From Flavobacterium chryseum (lineage in GTDB: Bacteria > Bacteroidota > Bacteroidia > Flavobacteriales > Flavobacteriaceae), in assembly GCF_004362015.1 (NCBI RefSeq), contig NZ_SNWW01000005.1, positions 310,001-374,000 on the forward strand: a stretch of DNA of 64,000 nt, given 5' to 3'. The translations under genes were made by a program, and so were the position numbers. The notes under the pieces are model-generated. The model saw nothing but the letters and a program-made list of their open reading frames with translations, had not been told where the DNA came from and did not search any database. Positions 1-9,118 of the stretch are shown here, piece by piece (the first letter of the stretch is position 1; each line of letters opens with the position of its first letter).

Positions 1-748
1 TCCAATTTTTGATGGAAGTATTGAATTTAAGGACGTTCGTTTTAGTTATATTCCTGAAGAAGAAGTGATAAAAGGAATCGATTTATCAGTAGCTTCCGGA
101 CAAACGATTGCAATTGTAGGTTCTACCGGCGCCGGAAAATCGACGATTATTAATTTACTGAATCGTTTCTACGAAATTAATAGCGGAACCATTTTCATTG
201 ACGGTCAAAACATCGAAAATTATACTTTGGCTTCCTTAAGAAAGCAAATTGCGGTTGTTCTGCAAGACGTATTTTTATTTGCTGATACAATTTACAACAA
301 TATTACTTTGCACAATCCTGAAATTACAAGAGATCAGGTTCTTAATGCGGCAAAAAAAATTGGCGTACATGATTTTATCATGAGTCTGCCAGATAATTAT
401 GATTTTGATGTAAAAGAACGTGGAGTTATGCTTTCGTCCGGACAACGCCAGTTAATCGCTTTTTTACGATCTTATGTAAGTAATCCGAGTATTTTGATTT
501 TGGATGAAGCAACTTCGTCTATTGACACCTATTCTGAAGAATTGATTCAGCGCGCTACAGAAACAATTACAAATGGCAGAACTTCAATTATTATTGCGCA
601 TCGATTGGCGACAATTGTAAATGCAGATAAAATTGTAGTTATGGATAAAGGTTTGATTGTAGAACAGGGAACTCATCAGGAATTGCTAAATAAAACTGAT
701 GGTTATTATAAAAATCTGTACGATTCACAATTTTCTGTGGCGAACTAA
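1..748 (+). CDS. ABC exporter, C-terminal ATP-binding part (5' end outside window)
   Basis: This is the nucleotide-binding domain of an ABC transporter of the fused permease-ATPase exporter type (MsbA/multidrug-like). The reading frame is open from the first bases of the window, so the membrane domain lies upstream and is not visible. Visible motifs in order are Walker A (GSTGAGKST), the Q-loop (VVLQDVFLF), the signature LSSGQRQ, Walker B with the D-loop (ILILDEATSSID) and the switch histidine in IIAHRL. The signature starts LSSGQ rather than the more usual LSGGQ. The C-terminus (VEQGTHQELL) is typical of exporters. The substrate cannot be told from this fragment. Confidence 0.93.
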   Translation, partial: PIFDGSIEFKDVRFSYIPEEEVIKGIDLSVASGQTIAIVGSTGAGKSTIINLLNRFYEINSGTIFIDGQNIENYTLASLRKQIAVVLQDVFLFADTIYNNITLHNPEITRDQVLNAAKKIGVHDFIMSLPDNYDFDVKERGVMLSSGQRQLIAFLRSYVSNPSILILDEATSSIDTYSEELIQRATETITNGRTSIIIAHRLATIVNADKIVVMDKGLIVEQGTHQELLNKTDGYYKNLYDSQFSVAN

Positions 749-891
749 TTTTTCAAATGCTAAAAAATTTCTTAAAAAAGTTAAATTAGCGTTATAGAAG
801 TCATAAATGTAAGATCTGGAAGAAATTATATAACTTTTAAAGCTTTTGAATTTTTTATATTTGAGATAATAAAAATCAAATGTAAAAGAAA

Positions 892-1476
892 ATGCCACAA
901 AACAGATTTTATCCCAACGAAGAATTCAAAGAAATAGAAATAAACGCATCCTTACAACTTAGATATGCCATTTCAAACAGAGGTCGATTAATTAGTTTTT
1001 CAGAGGAAATAGAGAACGGACGCATCTTAAAAGGCGGCCTTAGCGATGGATATCCAACCTTCCGATTTAAAGTTAAAAAAGATGACAAAATTGTCAATAA
1101 ATATCTTTTCTTATATAAATTAGTTGCGCAATATTTTATTCCGAAACAATCTGAAGATCAAACTTATGTACTTCATTTAGATTATAACAGAAGTAATGAT
1201 GACATCAGCAATTTGCGCTGGGCAACAAAAGCCGAAATGATGGCGCACAGCCGCAAAAGCCCACGTGTTATTCAGGCAAAAAAGAACCTGATCGAACACA
1301 ACTTAAAAGCTGACGGAAGAAAATTAACCACAACTAAAGTGATGTTAATCAAAAAAATATTAGCAAGACCGGAACAAAAAACACGTCTTAAAATGATTGC
1401 CAAACAATTCGGAGTAAGCGAAATGCAAATACGACGAATTGCCAGCGGAGAAAACTGGGGGCACGTTAAGGTTTAA
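892..1476 (+). CDS. NUMOD4/HNH-like DNA-binding protein, probably without nuclease activity
   Basis: A 194-residue protein. Residues about 10-60 resemble a NUMOD4-type segment (an ISNRGRL-like strand). Residues about 85-125 resemble an HNH_3 core (YKLVAQYFIP, then LHLDYNRSNDDISNLRWAT). The C-terminus (MIAKQFGVSEMQIRRI) looks like a helix-turn-helix. In typical HNH_3 proteins the first block starts with His (HRLVA); here that residue is Tyr, so catalysis is doubtful and a DNA-binding role is possible. It stands alone between the ABC gene and a repeat-rich gap. Family assignment is by motif only. Confidence 0.6.
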   Translation: MPQNRFYPNEEFKEIEINASLQLRYAISNRGRLISFSEEIENGRILKGGLSDGYPTFRFKVKKDDKIVNKYLFLYKLVAQYFIPKQSEDQTYVLHLDYNRSNDDISNLRWATKAEMMAHSRKSPRVIQAKKNLIEHNLKADGRKLTTTKVMLIKKILARPEQKTRLKMIAKQFGVSEMQIRRIASGENWGHVKV

Positions 1477-1496
1477 TTTTAGATCATTAATGGTTA

Positions 1497-1884
1497 ATTA
1501 TTAATTGTTAATGGCTAATTAATAATTAATAATCACTCTGATCGAAGTCGAAGAGCTTTTCAAAACGAAAGGTCTTCGACTTCGCTTTATTTATAAAAGT
1601 ACTATTTTACAAATTCAGAAGAAAAAGATAATTTATAATTAATAATTCACAATTAACAATTATAATGTCATTCTGAGCGAAGTCGAAGAGCTTTTCAACA
1701 CGAAAGGTCTTCGACTTCGCTTTGTTTGTTAAAGTACTATTTTACAGATTTACAAGAAAATATAATTTATAATTAATAATTAACCATTAACAATTATTTT
1801 CACTTCGCTTTGTTTATGAAAGTATTATTTTACAGATTTAGAGGAAAAACATGATTTATAATTAATAATTTACAATTAACAATT
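1497..1884. repeat. Three tandem copies of an intergenic repeat with hairpins
   Basis: Three direct copies of a unit of about 120-150 bp fill this gap. Each contains an A/T block (TTATAATTAATAATT), the phrase AAAGTACTATTTTACA and, in copies 1 and 2, an 11-bp perfect inverted repeat, CGAAGTCGAAG / CTTCGACTTCG (1543-1553 with 1574-1584; 1678-1688 with 1709-1719). Copy 3 (from about 1801) has lost the left arm. No coding region is supported between 1477 and 2031. The arm sequence belongs to the 'TCATTCTGAGCGAAGTCGAAG' type. Confidence 0.85.
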
Positions 1885-2031
1885 ACATTTTGCCTTTTTA
1901 CTTTTTTACATCTTACTGTTTTTTAAAATAAATCCTTAAATTCGCAATCACAAATAACAAAAGAAAAATCGGGAAATGAGTTTCGGAATTATAAACTTCA
2001 TTTTCGGTATTTAATACTAAAAACCAAAAAA

Positions 2032-3420
2032 ATGAAATACGACGTTATTGTTTTAGGAAGTGGTCCTGGCGGATATGTAACAGCGATTAGAGCTTCACAA
2101 TTAGGCTTTAAAGTGGCTATAGTGGAGAAAGAAAATTTAGGTGGTGTATGTTTAAACTGGGGATGTATCCCAACAAAAGCATTACTAAAATCTGCTCAGG
2201 TTTTTGATTATTTAAAACACGCTTCTGATTACGGATTGAAAGTTTCTGAATTCGATAAAGATTTTCCTGCTGTGGTTCAACGTAGCCGTAGTGTTGCTGA
2301 CGGAATGAGCAAAGGAGTTCAGTTCTTGATGAAGAAAAACAAAATTGACGTTATTGAAGGTTTTGGAAAACTAAAACCAGGTAAAAAACTTGACGTTACA
2401 GATAAAGACAATAAAGTTACTGAATATAGCGCTGACCATATTATCATCGCAACTGGAGCTCGCTCTCGTGAGTTACCAAATTTGCCACAAGATGGTGTAA
2501 AAGTAATTGGTTACAGACAAGCAATGACATTACCAACACAGCCAAAATCTATGATTATTGTAGGTTCTGGAGCAATTGGGGTTGAGTTTGCTCACTTTTA
2601 CAACTCAATGGGGACGGAAGTTACTATTGTAGAATTTATGCCAAACATTGTTCCTGTTGAAGACGAAGACATTTCCAAACAAATGGAGCGTTCGATGAAA
2701 AAAGCAGGAGTAAAAATCATGACCAACTCTTCTGTTGAGAAAATTGATACTACCGGAACTGGCGTAAAAGCAACTGTAAAAACAGCAAAAGGAGAAGAAA
2801 TTCTTGAAGCTGATATCGTTCTTTCGGCAGTTGGAATCAAAACAAACATCGAAAATATTGGTTTAGAAGAAGTTGGAATTGCTGTTGACAGAGATAAAAT
2901 CTTAGTAAACGCTTACAACGCAACGAATATTCCAGGATATTACGCTATTGGAGACGTTACTCCAGGGCAAGCTTTAGCTCACGTAGCTTCTGCTGAAGGA
3001 ATTAACTGTGTAGAAAAAATTGCTGGTTTACACGTAGATCCAATCGATTACGGAAACGTTCCTGGTTGTACTTATGCAACTCCAGAAATTGCTTCTGTAG
3101 GTTTAACAGAAAAACAAGCTAAAGAAAAAGGATACGAATTAAAAATTGGTAAATTCCCATTCTCAGCTTCTGGAAAAGCAAAAGCTGCCGGTGCTGCAGA
3201 CGGATTCGTAAAAGTAATCTTTGATGCTAAATACGGAGAATGGTTAGGATGCCACATGATTGGTGCTGGTGTTACAGATATGATTGCTGAGGCAGTTGTA
3301 GCTCGTAAACTAGAAACTACAGGTCATGAAATCCTTAAATCGATTCACCCTCACCCAACAATGAGCGAGGCAGTTATGGAAGCTGTTGCTGATGCTTACG
3401 GCGAAGTAATTCACTTGTAA
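2032..3420 (+). CDS. lpdA: Dihydrolipoyl dehydrogenase (E3)
   Basis: A 462-residue FAD-dependent disulfide oxidoreductase, which reoxidises dihydrolipoamide of 2-oxoacid dehydrogenase complexes or the glycine cleavage system with NAD+. The FAD Rossmann motif is at the N-terminus (VIVLGSGPGGYV). The redox-active disulfide lies in GGVCLNWGCIPTKA. The NAD-binding glycine motif is IIVGSGAIGVEFA. The FAD-contacting segment is NIPGYYAIGDV, and the catalytic His-Glu pair lies in HPHPTMSEAVMEA near the end. Length is normal. It is monocistronic, followed by a terminator, so the complex it serves cannot be told from its neighbours. Confidence 0.96.
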   Translation: MKYDVIVLGSGPGGYVTAIRASQLGFKVAIVEKENLGGVCLNWGCIPTKALLKSAQVFDYLKHASDYGLKVSEFDKDFPAVVQRSRSVADGMSKGVQFLMKKNKIDVIEGFGKLKPGKKLDVTDKDNKVTEYSADHIIIATGARSRELPNLPQDGVKVIGYRQAMTLPTQPKSMIIVGSGAIGVEFAHFYNSMGTEVTIVEFMPNIVPVEDEDISKQMERSMKKAGVKIMTNSSVEKIDTTGTGVKATVKTAKGEEILEADIVLSAVGIKTNIENIGLEEVGIAVDRDKILVNAYNATNIPGYYAIGDVTPGQALAHVASAEGINCVEKIAGLHVDPIDYGNVPGCTYATPEIASVGLTEKQAKEKGYELKIGKFPFSASGKAKAAGAADGFVKVIFDAKYGEWLGCHMIGAGVTDMIAEAVVARKLETTGHEILKSIHPHPTMSEAVMEAVADAYGEVIHL

Positions 3421-3463
3421 AAACAAACCGTTTTACGGTTATATATAATTTTTTCAATTTAAA

Positions 3464-3500
3464 AAAATCTGGTTTGTTTATAACGAACCGGATTTTTTGT
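3464..3500 (+). terminator. Rho-independent terminator after lpdA
   Basis: AAAAATCTGGTTTGTTT pairs with AACGAACCGGATTTTT (with G-U pairs) and runs into a T tract, 44 bases after the lpdA stop codon. Confidence 0.75.
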
Positions 3501-3646
3501 TTTTACAATACAATTAAAAAATCTCATTGAACTTGATTTTATAGAAGAATACTGATCAAGAAGTTTTTTTAAACTCTAATAATTCTTATTTTTATTTTGT
3601 TGAGCATCTTTATCCAAATACCTTATATAAAATTAGAGAAAATAAA

Positions 3647-4057
3647 ATGGCAAATACTTTCTATTCTTACTCCGTATATATCGAGCCTTCTTCAAATGCA
3701 GCTATTTCTATTTTAAAAGATAATTTAGATTCTTTTTATCAAAAACAAATCATAACAAACAAGCCAGAAATAGTACTGATTGACAACCAGATAACAATAA
3801 CATTTGATGATGATTATAACTTTTATATTTATCTGTCGGACGAAGAGCATGTAAACGAAGAAGCTACAGAAATTGCAAATGATCAGGATGTAGATTGGAA
3901 TGAAAATATTTTTGATAAAGAAAAATTAAAAACTTGCAAAAAAAGGTTTGAAGTTTGGGGAGATGATGATTTTGATATGGATTACTTCAATGACAGCCTT
4001 TTTATAATCGAACAAATTGAAAACTTTAATAATATCATTATTTTTCAAAATGAGTAA
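3647..4057 (+). CDS. Small acidic protein of unknown function
   Basis: A 136-residue protein that I do not recognise. It is strongly acidic, with clusters such as FDDDYN and WGDDDFDMDYF, lacks a signal peptide or membrane segment, and looks like a mixed alpha/beta cytoplasmic protein. Acidic stand-alone proteins of this size are often immunity-like or SMI1-like, but no diagnostic motif is seen. It has its own terminator just downstream and no partner gene. Start at ATG 3647; the AT-rich region before it could hold a promoter. Confidence 0.7.
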   Translation: MANTFYSYSVYIEPSSNAAISILKDNLDSFYQKQIITNKPEIVLIDNQITITFDDDYNFYIYLSDEEHVNEEATEIANDQDVDWNENIFDKEKLKTCKKRFEVWGDDDFDMDYFNDSLFIIEQIENFNNIIIFQNE

Positions 4058-4079
4058 GCATCCATAAAATTAAATATCA

Positions 4080-4113
4080 AATCCGATTTGTGAAAGCAAG
4101 TCGGATTTTTTTT
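4080..4113 (+). terminator. Terminator, identical to the one at 7409
   Basis: AATCCGATTTGTGAAAGC and AAGTCGGATT form a hairpin followed by at least 8 T. The same 34 bases, loop included, recur at 7409-7442. The rest of the gap up to 4406 holds no gene that I can support. Confidence 0.85.
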
Positions 4114-4406
4114 TTAGATATTTCTATCTGTTTTTTGAAAAATACAGACACTAGAACTATTCTTACATTATAGAAAACAAAAAACTATAAATCAACAACA
4201 TAGAAAAAAACTTATTTTGATTTTTATTTATTTTTTGTAACTTTAACCATACAAAAATATTTAGCTTAAGAAACAATATTGTACTTCAAATTTGAGCACT
4301 GGCTGGTGCGGTTAATTAGATTTCTTTGATTTATAGAATCATGACTTTAATAAAGCTGAAAAATAAAAAATAATACAATTTATCATCCCTTAAATAAATT
4401 ACTATT

Positions 4407-5855
4407 ATGAAAAAAATTATTCTTCCTTTCTTGCTCCTGCTGCTTTTAATAGCCTGCAATAAAACCGAAACAAAAAAAACGGATAACGAAACTATTAAGG
4501 ATACTGCAACCGTGGCATTTAAACCTGCAAACATTAAAGAAGAAATTCTTTATCAACGTGGCGTTGAAACTGCCATTTGGGGAATGCCCGCCGTAAATTT
4601 TCAATTAATGTATGATGCTTTGGCAAAATTAAATGGCAATTATAATCAAGTAGTCATTTGGCCAAAGTTGCTGGATTGGAAAAATCAAACCTTAACTCCA
4701 AATCCTGATGTAATTTATTTAATGCCTTTCTTCAATACAGAAAAAGCAGGACCTATCGTTCTTGAAATTCCACCAGCAGATAAGGGCGTTTTTAATGGAA
4801 GTATTATGACTTACTGGCAAAATGCGCTCGAAGATGTCGGTCCCGGCGGAGTCGATAAAGGAAAAGGCGGAAAATACCTTTTTCTACCGCCAGGTTACGA
4901 TAAAAGCAAAATACCTGCCGGATATATTCCGCTGCAATCAGATACTTATCGAGGTTATGCATTATTACGATCAGTCTTAAAAAGCGGTAGCCCTGAAGAT
5001 GTTGCAGCAGCTGTTGCCTATGCTCAACGAATTAAAGTTTATCCGTTAAGTGAAGCTTCAAAAAATCCTGCAACCGTTTTTGTTGATGCCAGCGAAAAAG
5101 TATACGATTCGGCCATTCCTTATGATATTAGTTTCTACGAAGCTTTAAATAAAATAGTGCAGTCAGAACCATGGATTGAAAGAGACAGAGCGATGATCGA
5201 CCCGTTAAAGTCACTCGGAATAGAAAGAGATAAAACCTTCAATCCAGATGCAAGAACCAAAGAAATTCTTGTTGCAGCAGTTAAAACGGCAAAAAAATGG
5301 CTCAATTATAATTATGAATCAGGCGCTCCATTTTTTAAAGACACCCACTGGGTTTTTCCCGCAACTCCTGAATTTGGAGCAAATGTAAAAGCAAATTACC
5401 AAGTTGCTGACTCCTACCCTACAGATAATAGAGGTTTATTGTATATGGTTGTCTTTTTTAGTGCCAAACATATCGGAGAATCTCAGTATTACCTAATGCA
5501 GATTGAAGATAAGGAAGGAAATCCACTTGATGGAAATTCTTCCTATAAATTAAATGTTCCTGCCAACGTACCTGTAAAACAATACTGGTCGATGACGGTG
5601 TACGATCGTGATACTCACACTTTTATTCGCAATATGAAATGGGCAGGCCGTTCGTCACAAACACCGGGACTTAAAACAAACAGCGACGGTTCTGTAGATC
5701 TTTATTTTGGGCCGACTCCGCCTGCAAGCGGCGAATCAAATTGGGTGCCTACAGATCCTAAAGGTAAGTTTGAAATACTAGCTCGCTTTTATGGTCCAAA
5801 ACCAAACTTATATGATCAAAGCTGGAAACTAAATGATGTCGAAAAAGTGAAGTAA
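4407..5855 (+). CDS. DUF1254/DUF1214 lipoprotein
   Basis: A 482-residue exported lipoprotein. The signal peptide is MKKIILPFLLLLLLIAC with a lipobox ending at Cys17 (LIAC), followed by a charged linker. The body has the DUF1254 layout (ETAIWGMPAVNFQLMYDAL, then NPDVIYLMPFFNT) and a C-terminal DUF1214 layout (VKQYWSMTVYDRDTHTFI; later PKGKFEILARFYGP). The molecular function of this family is not established. It is followed after 26 bases by a second, divergent member, so the two probably form an operon. The gene ends well before the shared terminator at 7409. Confidence 0.88.
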   Translation: MKKIILPFLLLLLLIACNKTETKKTDNETIKDTATVAFKPANIKEEILYQRGVETAIWGMPAVNFQLMYDALAKLNGNYNQVVIWPKLLDWKNQTLTPNPDVIYLMPFFNTEKAGPIVLEIPPADKGVFNGSIMTYWQNALEDVGPGGVDKGKGGKYLFLPPGYDKSKIPAGYIPLQSDTYRGYALLRSVLKSGSPEDVAAAVAYAQRIKVYPLSEASKNPATVFVDASEKVYDSAIPYDISFYEALNKIVQSEPWIERDRAMIDPLKSLGIERDKTFNPDARTKEILVAAVKTAKKWLNYNYESGAPFFKDTHWVFPATPEFGANVKANYQVADSYPTDNRGLLYMVVFFSAKHIGESQYYLMQIEDKEGNPLDGNSSYKLNVPANVPVKQYWSMTVYDRDTHTFIRNMKWAGRSSQTPGLKTNSDGSVDLYFGPTPPASGESNWVPTDPKGKFEILARFYGPKPNLYDQSWKLNDVEKVK

Positions 5856-5881
5856 TTACGCAAAAATAAAATTTCTCAACC

Positions 5882-7372
5882 ATGATAAAGAAACTCATTT
5901 CGCTGCTTGCCATTATCGTATTTGCAGCCTGCAATCAAAGTAAAAGTACCAATACTGATACCTCAACTGTTGCTGCAACCGATAGTACTGCAATCCACCA
6001 ATCAGATTCACTCTCACCAGGACCAGATGTTAATGTTAAAATCACAGAATCTTACGCAAGACAGGTTGCCAGAGATGCTTATTTCTGGGCATGGCCGATG
6101 GAAAATATATATAATCGCCGTTTAGCTTTTAAGCAGTCTCCAAAAGTTGGATTGATGAATGGCGTACTTCCTTTTGCTCCGCTAAACTCTTTGGCAATGC
6201 TTCACGATTATATAAAGCCGGAACAGCGTTGGGTGGCCTGCCCAAATCAGGATGTCGTATACGGAGCTGCGATTGCTGCATTAGATGAAACTCCCGTAGT
6301 AGTTCAGGTACCGGATTTTGGTGATCGTTTTTGGGTGTATCAGGTTGTTGATTTAAGAACTGATGCTTTTGCACAATTAGGCAAAATGTACGGCACCAAG
6401 CCTGGTTTTTATTTATTGGTGGGACCAAACTGGAAAGGAGAAGTGCCAAAAGGAATTACAAAAACTTTTCGAAGCAAAACCGGAACTGCTTTTATTGTGC
6501 CAAGGGTATTTCAGGACGATACTCCCGAAGACAGAACAGCTATACAGAAGATAATTAATAACATTGATGTATATGCTTTAGATAAATTTGATGGTAAAAT
6601 GAAAAATCAGGATTGGAGCAAACTCCCGTCTTTAGCTTCGCCTACCAAAGATGGTGGCACGGAAGAAACCAAATGGGTATTTCCGGATAAATTTTTTGAT
6701 GAACTTCCCATTGTTCTAAAAGATGCACCGCCGCTTCCAGGTGAAGCTGCACGATATGCACAAGTACTTGCCGTAATCGAAGCCGCCAAAAAAGACCCCG
6801 CATTGAAAAAAGCAATGATTGAAGAAGTACATAAAGCTGATAAAGAACTTATTGATCCTTTACTTCAATTTCGTAATTGGGGAATTCCGCTTGCAGACAA
6901 TTGGTCGACTGCTAATAACTGTGCCAATTTTGGAACCGATTATTTTACACGAACTGCTATAGCAAAGTCTAATATACTGGTAAATGCAAGTGCAGAAACA
7001 AAATATTTCTATCAGGATCTTGATGCAAATGGTGCAAGATTAAATGGTGCTAACCAATATACGGTGACTTTTGCAAAAGATAAAATGCCACCTGTAAAAG
7101 GTTTTTGGTCGCTCACCTTATACGACGAACATCACTTTTTTTCGCCTAACGTTTTAAAGCGTTATTCTTTGGGAACAAAAAATAAGGATTTAAAATTTAA
7201 TGCTGACGGTTCACTTACATTATATGTACAAAATTCTGAACCTCAAGGTGATAAAAAAGCAAATTGGCTCCCTTGTCCAAAAGGCATTTTTTGTCTGTAT
7301 TTTAGATGTTATGGACCAGAGGAAAAAACAATTAAAAATGAATGGACACCGCCTGGAATTGTTAAAACATAA
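5882..7372 (+). CDS. Second DUF1254/DUF1214 lipoprotein
   Basis: A 496-residue paralogue of the preceding gene. The signal peptide has a lipobox at FAAC (Cys17), then a Ser/Thr-rich linker. DUF1254 features are the segment ARDAYFWAWPMENIYNRR and CPNQDVVYGAA; the DUF1214 end is VKGFWSLTLYDEHHFF and GIFCLYFRCYGPEE. It diverges substantially from its neighbour, so the duplication is old. Both proteins should face the periplasm or the cell surface. Their function is unknown; a shared role is inferred from the tandem arrangement. Confidence 0.88.
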   Translation: MIKKLISLLAIIVFAACNQSKSTNTDTSTVAATDSTAIHQSDSLSPGPDVNVKITESYARQVARDAYFWAWPMENIYNRRLAFKQSPKVGLMNGVLPFAPLNSLAMLHDYIKPEQRWVACPNQDVVYGAAIAALDETPVVVQVPDFGDRFWVYQVVDLRTDAFAQLGKMYGTKPGFYLLVGPNWKGEVPKGITKTFRSKTGTAFIVPRVFQDDTPEDRTAIQKIINNIDVYALDKFDGKMKNQDWSKLPSLASPTKDGGTEETKWVFPDKFFDELPIVLKDAPPLPGEAARYAQVLAVIEAAKKDPALKKAMIEEVHKADKELIDPLLQFRNWGIPLADNWSTANNCANFGTDYFTRTAIAKSNILVNASAETKYFYQDLDANGARLNGANQYTVTFAKDKMPPVKGFWSLTLYDEHHFFSPNVLKRYSLGTKNKDLKFNADGSLTLYVQNSEPQGDKKANWLPCPKGIFCLYFRCYGPEEKTIKNEWTPPGIVKT

Positions 7373-7408
7373 TCGAATTTAGCGGGGAAATTCTTTACGA
7401 GATATTTC

Positions 7409-7442
7409 AATCCGATTTGTGAAAGCAAGTCGGATTTTTTTT
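7409..7442 (+). terminator. Terminator after the lipoprotein pair
   Basis: Hairpin AATCCGATT...AAGTCGGATT with a T tract, 36 bases after the stop codon. Identical over 34 bases to the terminator at 4080-4113, so the two-gene unit is bracketed by copies of the same sequence. Confidence 0.88.
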
Positions 7443-7486
7443 AAAATCTATCATATTTTAATAACTTTATAGTCAAATAAAATTTC

Positions 7487-8392
7487 ATGAAAGAGCTCTG
7501 CATTGTTGAATTTCCATCCAATTTAGGTTTAAAAGAACCTCAGCCCGGAAAAGAACCGGGCGTAAAACGTCTGCCAGATTGGTTATGGAAACACAATTTG
7601 CATAAATCCCTTAATACTGAGAATATTATTAGAGTTGATGCTCCAAAATATAGCAACAGTAAAGATCCCGAAACTAATATTCTGAATGCAGATTCATTAG
7701 TTTCTTATGCCAGAGAACAAGCGTATTTAATAAATAATTTACTGAGCCAGAATAAATTTCCGTTTGTATTGGGCGGCGATTGCAGTATTCTTCTAGGAGT
7801 GGCAATGGCATTAAAACAAAAAGGCAATTATGGTTTATTTTACCTCGACGGACACACTGATTTTATGGATGTTTCTTTATCAGAAACCGGCGGTGTTGGC
7901 GGTATGGTAGCTTCTATTGTCACCGGAAACGGACATCAAAAACTGACCAATATTCTTAATCTTGCTCCTTATATAAAAGAAGAAAATTTATGGTGCGTAG
8001 GCAATCGCGAATATGATGACGAATATGAAAATGAAATCAGAAATTCTACCGCTACTTATGTTAGCCTTGATAGGTTACGAAAACAAGGTATTTCAAATTG
8101 TATTCAATCCTTTCTTTCAGAAGTAGAAAACAAAAATCTGGATGGTTTTTGGCTTCACATCGATGTTGATGTTTTAAACGATGCTATAATGCCTTGCGTA
8201 GACAGCCGAACGCCGGATGGATTGACTTACAGTGAATTTAATGAACTTACTTTATTTTTATTTCAAAGCAAAAAATTAAGCGGACTGGAAATTACAATTT
8301 TAGATCCTGATCTGGATGAAACAGGACAATACACTAAAGACTTTGTACATAATATAACAAACACATTTAACGCTTCTCAAAAGAATATCTGA
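7487..8392 (+). CDS. Arginase/agmatinase family hydrolase
   Basis: A 301-residue binuclear-metal ureohydrolase. The metal-binding motifs of the family are all present: LGGDCSILLG, DGHTDFMD, HIDVDVLND and the late acidic motif LEITILDPD. The family hydrolyses guanidino groups (arginine, agmatine, formiminoglutamate, guanidino acids). The sequence alone does not tell which substrate is used, and the gene has no pathway partner beside it. It lies 45 bases after a terminator and so has its own promoter. Confidence 0.87.
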   Translation: MKELCIVEFPSNLGLKEPQPGKEPGVKRLPDWLWKHNLHKSLNTENIIRVDAPKYSNSKDPETNILNADSLVSYAREQAYLINNLLSQNKFPFVLGGDCSILLGVAMALKQKGNYGLFYLDGHTDFMDVSLSETGGVGGMVASIVTGNGHQKLTNILNLAPYIKEENLWCVGNREYDDEYENEIRNSTATYVSLDRLRKQGISNCIQSFLSEVENKNLDGFWLHIDVDVLNDAIMPCVDSRTPDGLTYSEFNELTLFLFQSKKLSGLEITILDPDLDETGQYTKDFVHNITNTFNASQKNI

Positions 8393-8497
8393 TTCATAAA
8401 CAGATACGTATTCTTAACATTTTAGTGTAAAATTAGAAGATGAATTACGATATTAAAATGTTAATTTTGTGGCTCCAAATCTACTATTACCACTACA

Positions 8498-9007
8498 ATG
8501 AAAAAGATATTCTTCTTTCTTACAATTACTTTATTTTCTGCAAACTTCATTTTTGCCCAAACCAAAAAAGTAACATCTTCAGCTTCTGAAACGCAAAACA
8601 TTTTCCCAAAATCATTTGACAATGTAAATGACTTCGAAAAAATCTTAACTCCGAGTCAAAAAACTACTTTGGATACAACTTTAAAATCATTCAGGAAAAA
8701 GTCGCTGTATAATATTTTTATTGTCATCGTATCTTCAACAAAACCATTCAGTAACTTTCAGGAATACACAGAAAGTTTAGACAAATATTTGGCTAATGAC
8801 TTAAAACTGGATCCAACAATTTTAATTGTATTAAGCAAAGAATTGAGACAAATTCAGGTTTTAGGTGTCGATCAAATTCGTTACAAATTAAACGATGATC
8901 AAACAAAAGAAATTATAGCCACTTTTGCAGTTCCGGAATTTAAAAAAGGTGATTATTATAAAGGTCTGGAAGATGCCGTTTCTCAATTAATAAAAAAATT
9001 ACAATAA
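8498..9007 (+). CDS. Exported TPM-domain protein
   Basis: A 169-residue protein with a signal peptide (MKKIFFFLTITLFSANFIFA, cleavage near AQ). It is followed by a TPM (TLP18.3/Psb32/MOLO-1) domain, recognisable by the helix LTPSQKTTLDTTLKSF, the strand NIFIVIVSS and ILIVLSKELRQIQVLG. TPM proteins are linked to membrane protein turnover or phosphatase-like activity, but the role here is unknown. There is no C-terminal membrane anchor, so it is probably periplasmic. A TAATTTTG box at 8462-8469 could be the -7 element. Confidence 0.78.
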   Translation: MKKIFFFLTITLFSANFIFAQTKKVTSSASETQNIFPKSFDNVNDFEKILTPSQKTTLDTTLKSFRKKSLYNIFIVIVSSTKPFSNFQEYTESLDKYLANDLKLDPTILIVLSKELRQIQVLGVDQIRYKLNDDQTKEIIATFAVPEFKKGDYYKGLEDAVSQLIKKLQ

Positions 9008-9118
9008 AATTTATCCCGTTTTTTGTGTCATTTTGAGTAAATAATTCGCGTAAATTAGTGCAACTCGTGGCGAAAAAATCTATATCTTGTATGCTGTTTT
9101 AATCATAAAACGGAAAAT

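Noticed and set aside
1497..1884. CRISPR array
   Set aside because: Only three units of unequal length, no short regular repeat-spacer pattern and no cas genes.
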